Program-made: the position numbers and the translations under genes | Shown: piece by piece, positions 22,481-64,000 of the stretch | Numbering within the stretch: the stretch's first letter is position 1 | Layout of the letters: the number at the start of each line of letters is the position of its first letter | Source: Paralvinella palmiformis | Taxonomy: Eukaryota > Annelida > Polychaeta > Terebellida > Alvinellidae | Direction of reading: 5' to 3' | Length of the DNA stretch: 64,000 nt | Assembly (NCBI GenBank): GCA_025642065.1 | Contig: JAODUP010000555.1 | Span: 191,001 to 255,000, forward strand | Notes under the pieces: model-generated | What the model was told of the DNA's origin: nothing | The model's input: only the letters and a program-made list of their open reading frames with translations | The model's database searches: none

Positions 22481-22757
22481 GCCACATATCTCAACCACGA
22501 GTTCAAATCTCGGTGTCGTGGGCATATCTGAAGGTTGTTTCGTCTTTAACTTCGCCTCATTACCTTTGGAGGTCGCTCGGCCCACTTAGCCTACCTTGTG
22601 CACAAAAGTGGCCGTAAAACATCAATCATCATCATCATCATCATCAAATCTCGGTGTGGTCATGTCTGAAGGGTGTTTCATCTTTCACTTCGATTCATTA
22701 CCTTTCAAAGTCACTTGTACCGTTTAGCTTACCTTGTACACTAAACTGGCTGTAAAA
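22481..22757 (+). mobile_element. SINE family A, two copies in tandem
   Basis: The first copy (22481-22646) has ACGAGTTCAAATCTCGG (box B), the TGAAGGTTGTTTCGTCTTTA body, GCCTACCTTGTGCACAAAAG tail and (ATC)n. A second, more diverged copy (22647-22757) restarts inside box B. Heads are truncated. Confidence 0.7.
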
Positions 22758-22767
22758 CACACACACG

Positions 22768-22819
<52 letters not shown>

Positions 22820-22920
22820 AGAGATGCCATCTATAATTATCATGTAAACGTTATGATGTGTGACAAATACGCTCTAAAGTCTTTGTGATTACGTTATGAT
22901 AACTCAATGCCCTGGTAAAA

Positions 22921-22960
<40 letters not shown>

Positions 22961-23249
22961 AACTATATAAAAGATTACCAATAACAATATATATTGATTG
23001 TACATTTGCATTCAGTGTGGTTCATAAACAGAATATAACTCCTGGAGATAACGTGAATCAAAAAACCTTTGGGTGACAACAAATAGTTTTAATTTCATTA
23101 ATTTTAATTTTCTTTAATCCATTTCCCTTTTTATGCGTACATAATGGACTTCATGTAATTTTGGAAGATGACTATCTGAAAGATTCCAATTAATATATAC
23201 TCTATGTAATATACTATGATATGTATCTAAGAAGATCATATCATATAGG

Positions 23250-23561
23250 TCAAATATCATAAATCAAATGACTCCCTCCCCTTCCAAATCCATTCTGGGT
23301 GTATGTCTCAGAGACCCAGAGAGCGAAGCCAGCAGGAGCTATAGCTTCTGTTAGAGACACACAAGTTTGACTGGTTACTGGGTAGAGGCTAGACTGATAT
23401 GGACCAAGGGTGAGGTAAACCAAAGAGAAACCTCCAGTGTAGAAGTCAGAGGTATTGGACCTCACGGTGTCCTCTAATAGACCACAATGCCATACATCAA
23501 CAGCTATCATGACTACATTTCTGATCTCATACCTTAATACACTGAGTTGAACATCTAACAT
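23250..23561 (-). CDS. Unrecognised 103-codon ORF in the intergenic spacer
   Basis: Minus-strand ATG to TGA. Protein reads MLDVQLSVLRYEIRNVVMIA, then DVWHCGLLEDTVRSNTSDFY, GGFSLVYLTLGPYQSS and SLTEAIAPAGFALWVSETYT. Codons and composition look coding, unlike the AT-rich flanks, and there is no simple repeat. Two cysteines and alternating hydrophobic stretches suggest a beta-rich domain, but I recognise no family. It could be a small gene, an exon or a TE fragment, 1 kb upstream of the ATP11 promoter. Confidence 0.35.
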   Translation of the reverse strand: MLDVQLSVLRYEIRNVVMIAVDVWHCGLLEDTVRSNTSDFYTGGFSLVYLTLGPYQSSLYPVTSQTCVSLTEAIAPAGFALWVSETYTQNGFGRGGSHLIYDI

Positions 23562-23984
23562 GATCTATAGATACCTAAATAATTGCTGGTATTCTTCCTT
23601 GGGGTATACGCAATGTATTTGTGTGTGTGTGTAATCAAGTACGTTAATTGCAGGTATCTTAATTAATTTTAAACACCTTAAGGATTACATATATAGTCAG
23701 CAATTTTAGTGCGTCATAGATAATTTTTCAGTGTGATTGGCAGCTGATGGGACGAAAATCAAAGCCAACTAGGACATCACTTAATCTTCTTTATTGGACC
23801 GTGAATTATAAACTTATAAGCTTATAGCTAGCTTCTATACTATAACCAAAGACTGTTTATATTTCAGCTCTCTGTTATAACTGGACATGTCCAAACACAT
23901 TTGAACAGTGTTTATACGCCACATAATGCTAACGGTATCACAACTCTGGAACTTGGATCGCTGTGTTTACCACACTTTATTTCT

Positions 23985-24017
<33 letters not shown>

Positions 24018-24618
24018 ATAACACTGACTTATCATAACGTAATCACAAGGATTTTTAGAGCGTAATTATCACAAATCATAACGTCATAAACAGACATTTT
24101 GTTTGAATTAAAACTGTGTACTCTCCTTGTCTCTATCTAATCCTTTTCTCTCTCTGTGCGTATGTGTGTGCGCGCGCGCATGCATAGAGGAATATGTCTA
24201 GATAATAGTTAAATAACGATTTCAACGGGTGACGAGCCGACTTCAAGCGGGAACGAATGACGCCCAAGCAAGAACGAAGTAGACAGTTGTCGTACACGGT
24301 TCAGTTGTCGGGTTCCGGGTCAGTGTGTTTTCATGGTTCAATACATTCCGAGGTGTGTCCCAGAAAGTTTCGCTTCGGCAGTAGTTTTTCGATCGCTCTC
24401 GACGGATATTTCGCACGGACGCAGCCAACGGAAGCAGACGAGCCACAAAGCCGATGCGTCCTTTCCTCTGCGGCCATGCCAGCTCGTAATGACAACGAAA
24501 ATCGGAGACCAGAAATCGATCGAGAACGCGTCGTGTTTGTTTACATTGGTTGTGGAAGTTGTCAAGCGAGCGCCGTCCGAACGCGAGCCCGCCCGTGTCA
24601 CTGACTGCGGCCGAGGTG

Positions 24619-63152
<38,534 letters not shown>

Positions 63153-63550
63153 GTAAGTAGGTCAGATCCTTCGGATCATGCGATGTACAGTCTGGCTCCA
63201 CTGTAATTTGGTGACTGGGGTCTTTTTGTCGTAGAGCACATTATAAGTTGACCGGCGAGAACAACGTTTTTGTCTTCACGCAGTTAATAGTGGAAGGTGG
63301 TTGGCGAGAATGGATTAACTTTTTGATGGGTCAGTTTTTTTAATTCAGTGATGAATGGTGAATTGTGGTATCACAGCTAACACTGAGGCAGCCAGTTGTT
63401 TATCTAACCAAATGATGTTTCACATTTTGTTATATACTCTCATTATACATGTAATTAATAAAAGACAAGTAGGTGCTGTGAATTAGGAAAGAAATAATTG
63501 GAATTATGTTACCGGCAGAGTCATGTGTGAGGGATGACAGTGATTCAGTT

Positions 63551-63836
63551 ATAATAATAATAATAATAATAATAATGGCTGAAATGGCAGTTATTTTACA
63601 TGGCTGGCAACCTCAAATGAGTGAGACGCATATGGTCTGTAATTTACAGCTTCACCATGGGAACTAATTGTAAATAAATTTAGAATTTACATTATGTGGC
63701 CTATATTTGGTGGAGAAAGCATTGCCAGTTGCTTGACTGAATGAAAAACTCCTCCTACTGTAGTGCCACAGCCGGGATTCGAATCCCAGACCTGCCCACA
63801 CAGCATGATCATGATCTAACCGTGAGGCCAAACAGA
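63551..63836 (-). mobile_element. tRNA-derived SINE, family B
   Basis: On the minus strand: tRNA-like head with GGGATTCGAATCCCGG (box B), GCACTACAGTAGGAGGAG, CTGCCATTTCAGCC and (ATT)n. Near full-length; in ATP11 intron 14. Confidence 0.75.
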
Positions 63837-64000
63837 TGTTTATGAATCAATGAAATCATCCACATGAACTTGTGTTTGTTAGAATATGCAATAAAGCTCA
63901 AATTAAATGTTCAGAACTTTAGCCTTTGTATCAATAACTTGACTTGGTAATTAGTGACTTTTGGCAATGTTTCGGGTTATGACAAGTACAAAGTGTTAAA

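Overview
The window is eukaryotic nuclear DNA from an animal. It is AT-rich, with spliced genes on GT-AG introns, many microsatellites, tRNA-derived SINEs, LINE 3' ends and DNA-transposon relics. Intron structure, TE style and protein divergence suggest an invertebrate, most likely a mollusc or another lophotrochozoan. That placement is an inference; no sequence was searched.

Two real protein genes account for nearly all the coding signal I can support, and they lie head-to-head. On the minus strand, from 17399 down to the left edge, are the first 13 coding exons (398 codons, every splice phase consistent) of TUBGCP3, a gamma-tubulin ring complex subunit. On the plus strand, from 24619 to past the right edge, are 14 coding exons (561 codons, every phase consistent) of an ATP11-class P4-ATPase, a phospholipid flippase. 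The remaining exons of both genes lie outside the window. About 7.2 kb separates the two start codons. From what I know of the human genome, TUBGCP3 and ATP11A are also neighbours in divergent orientation at 13q34, so the pair looks like ancient conserved microsynteny.

Layout: 1-17.4 kb holds TUBGCP3, with introns carrying SINEs, LINE tails, two pogo-like DNA transposons and minisatellites. 17.4-24.6 kb is the divergent intergenic spacer: a TUBGCP3 promoter with ETS and YY1 motifs, long AT/CT/AT and GT repeats, and two unrecognised ORFs. 24.2-24.7 kb is a CpG-rich ATP11 promoter with its first exon. 24.7-48.8 kb is a 24-kb first intron containing hAT transposase relics, a second CpG-rich block with an NRF1-type palindrome, and many SINEs. 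48.8-63.2 kb holds ATP11 exons 2-14, covering the actuator domain (DGET), membrane segments 1-4, the phosphorylation site (DKTGT) and part of the nucleotide-binding domain.

The two genes have no known biochemical link (microtubule nucleation versus lipid asymmetry); the interest of the pair is genomic. The most unusual local structure is a set of four 75-bp tandem units ending exactly at ATP11 exon 6. Each unit carries a copy of that exon's 3' splice site and first codons, followed by an in-frame stop. I found no CRISPR array, operon, rRNA gene or intact tRNA gene.
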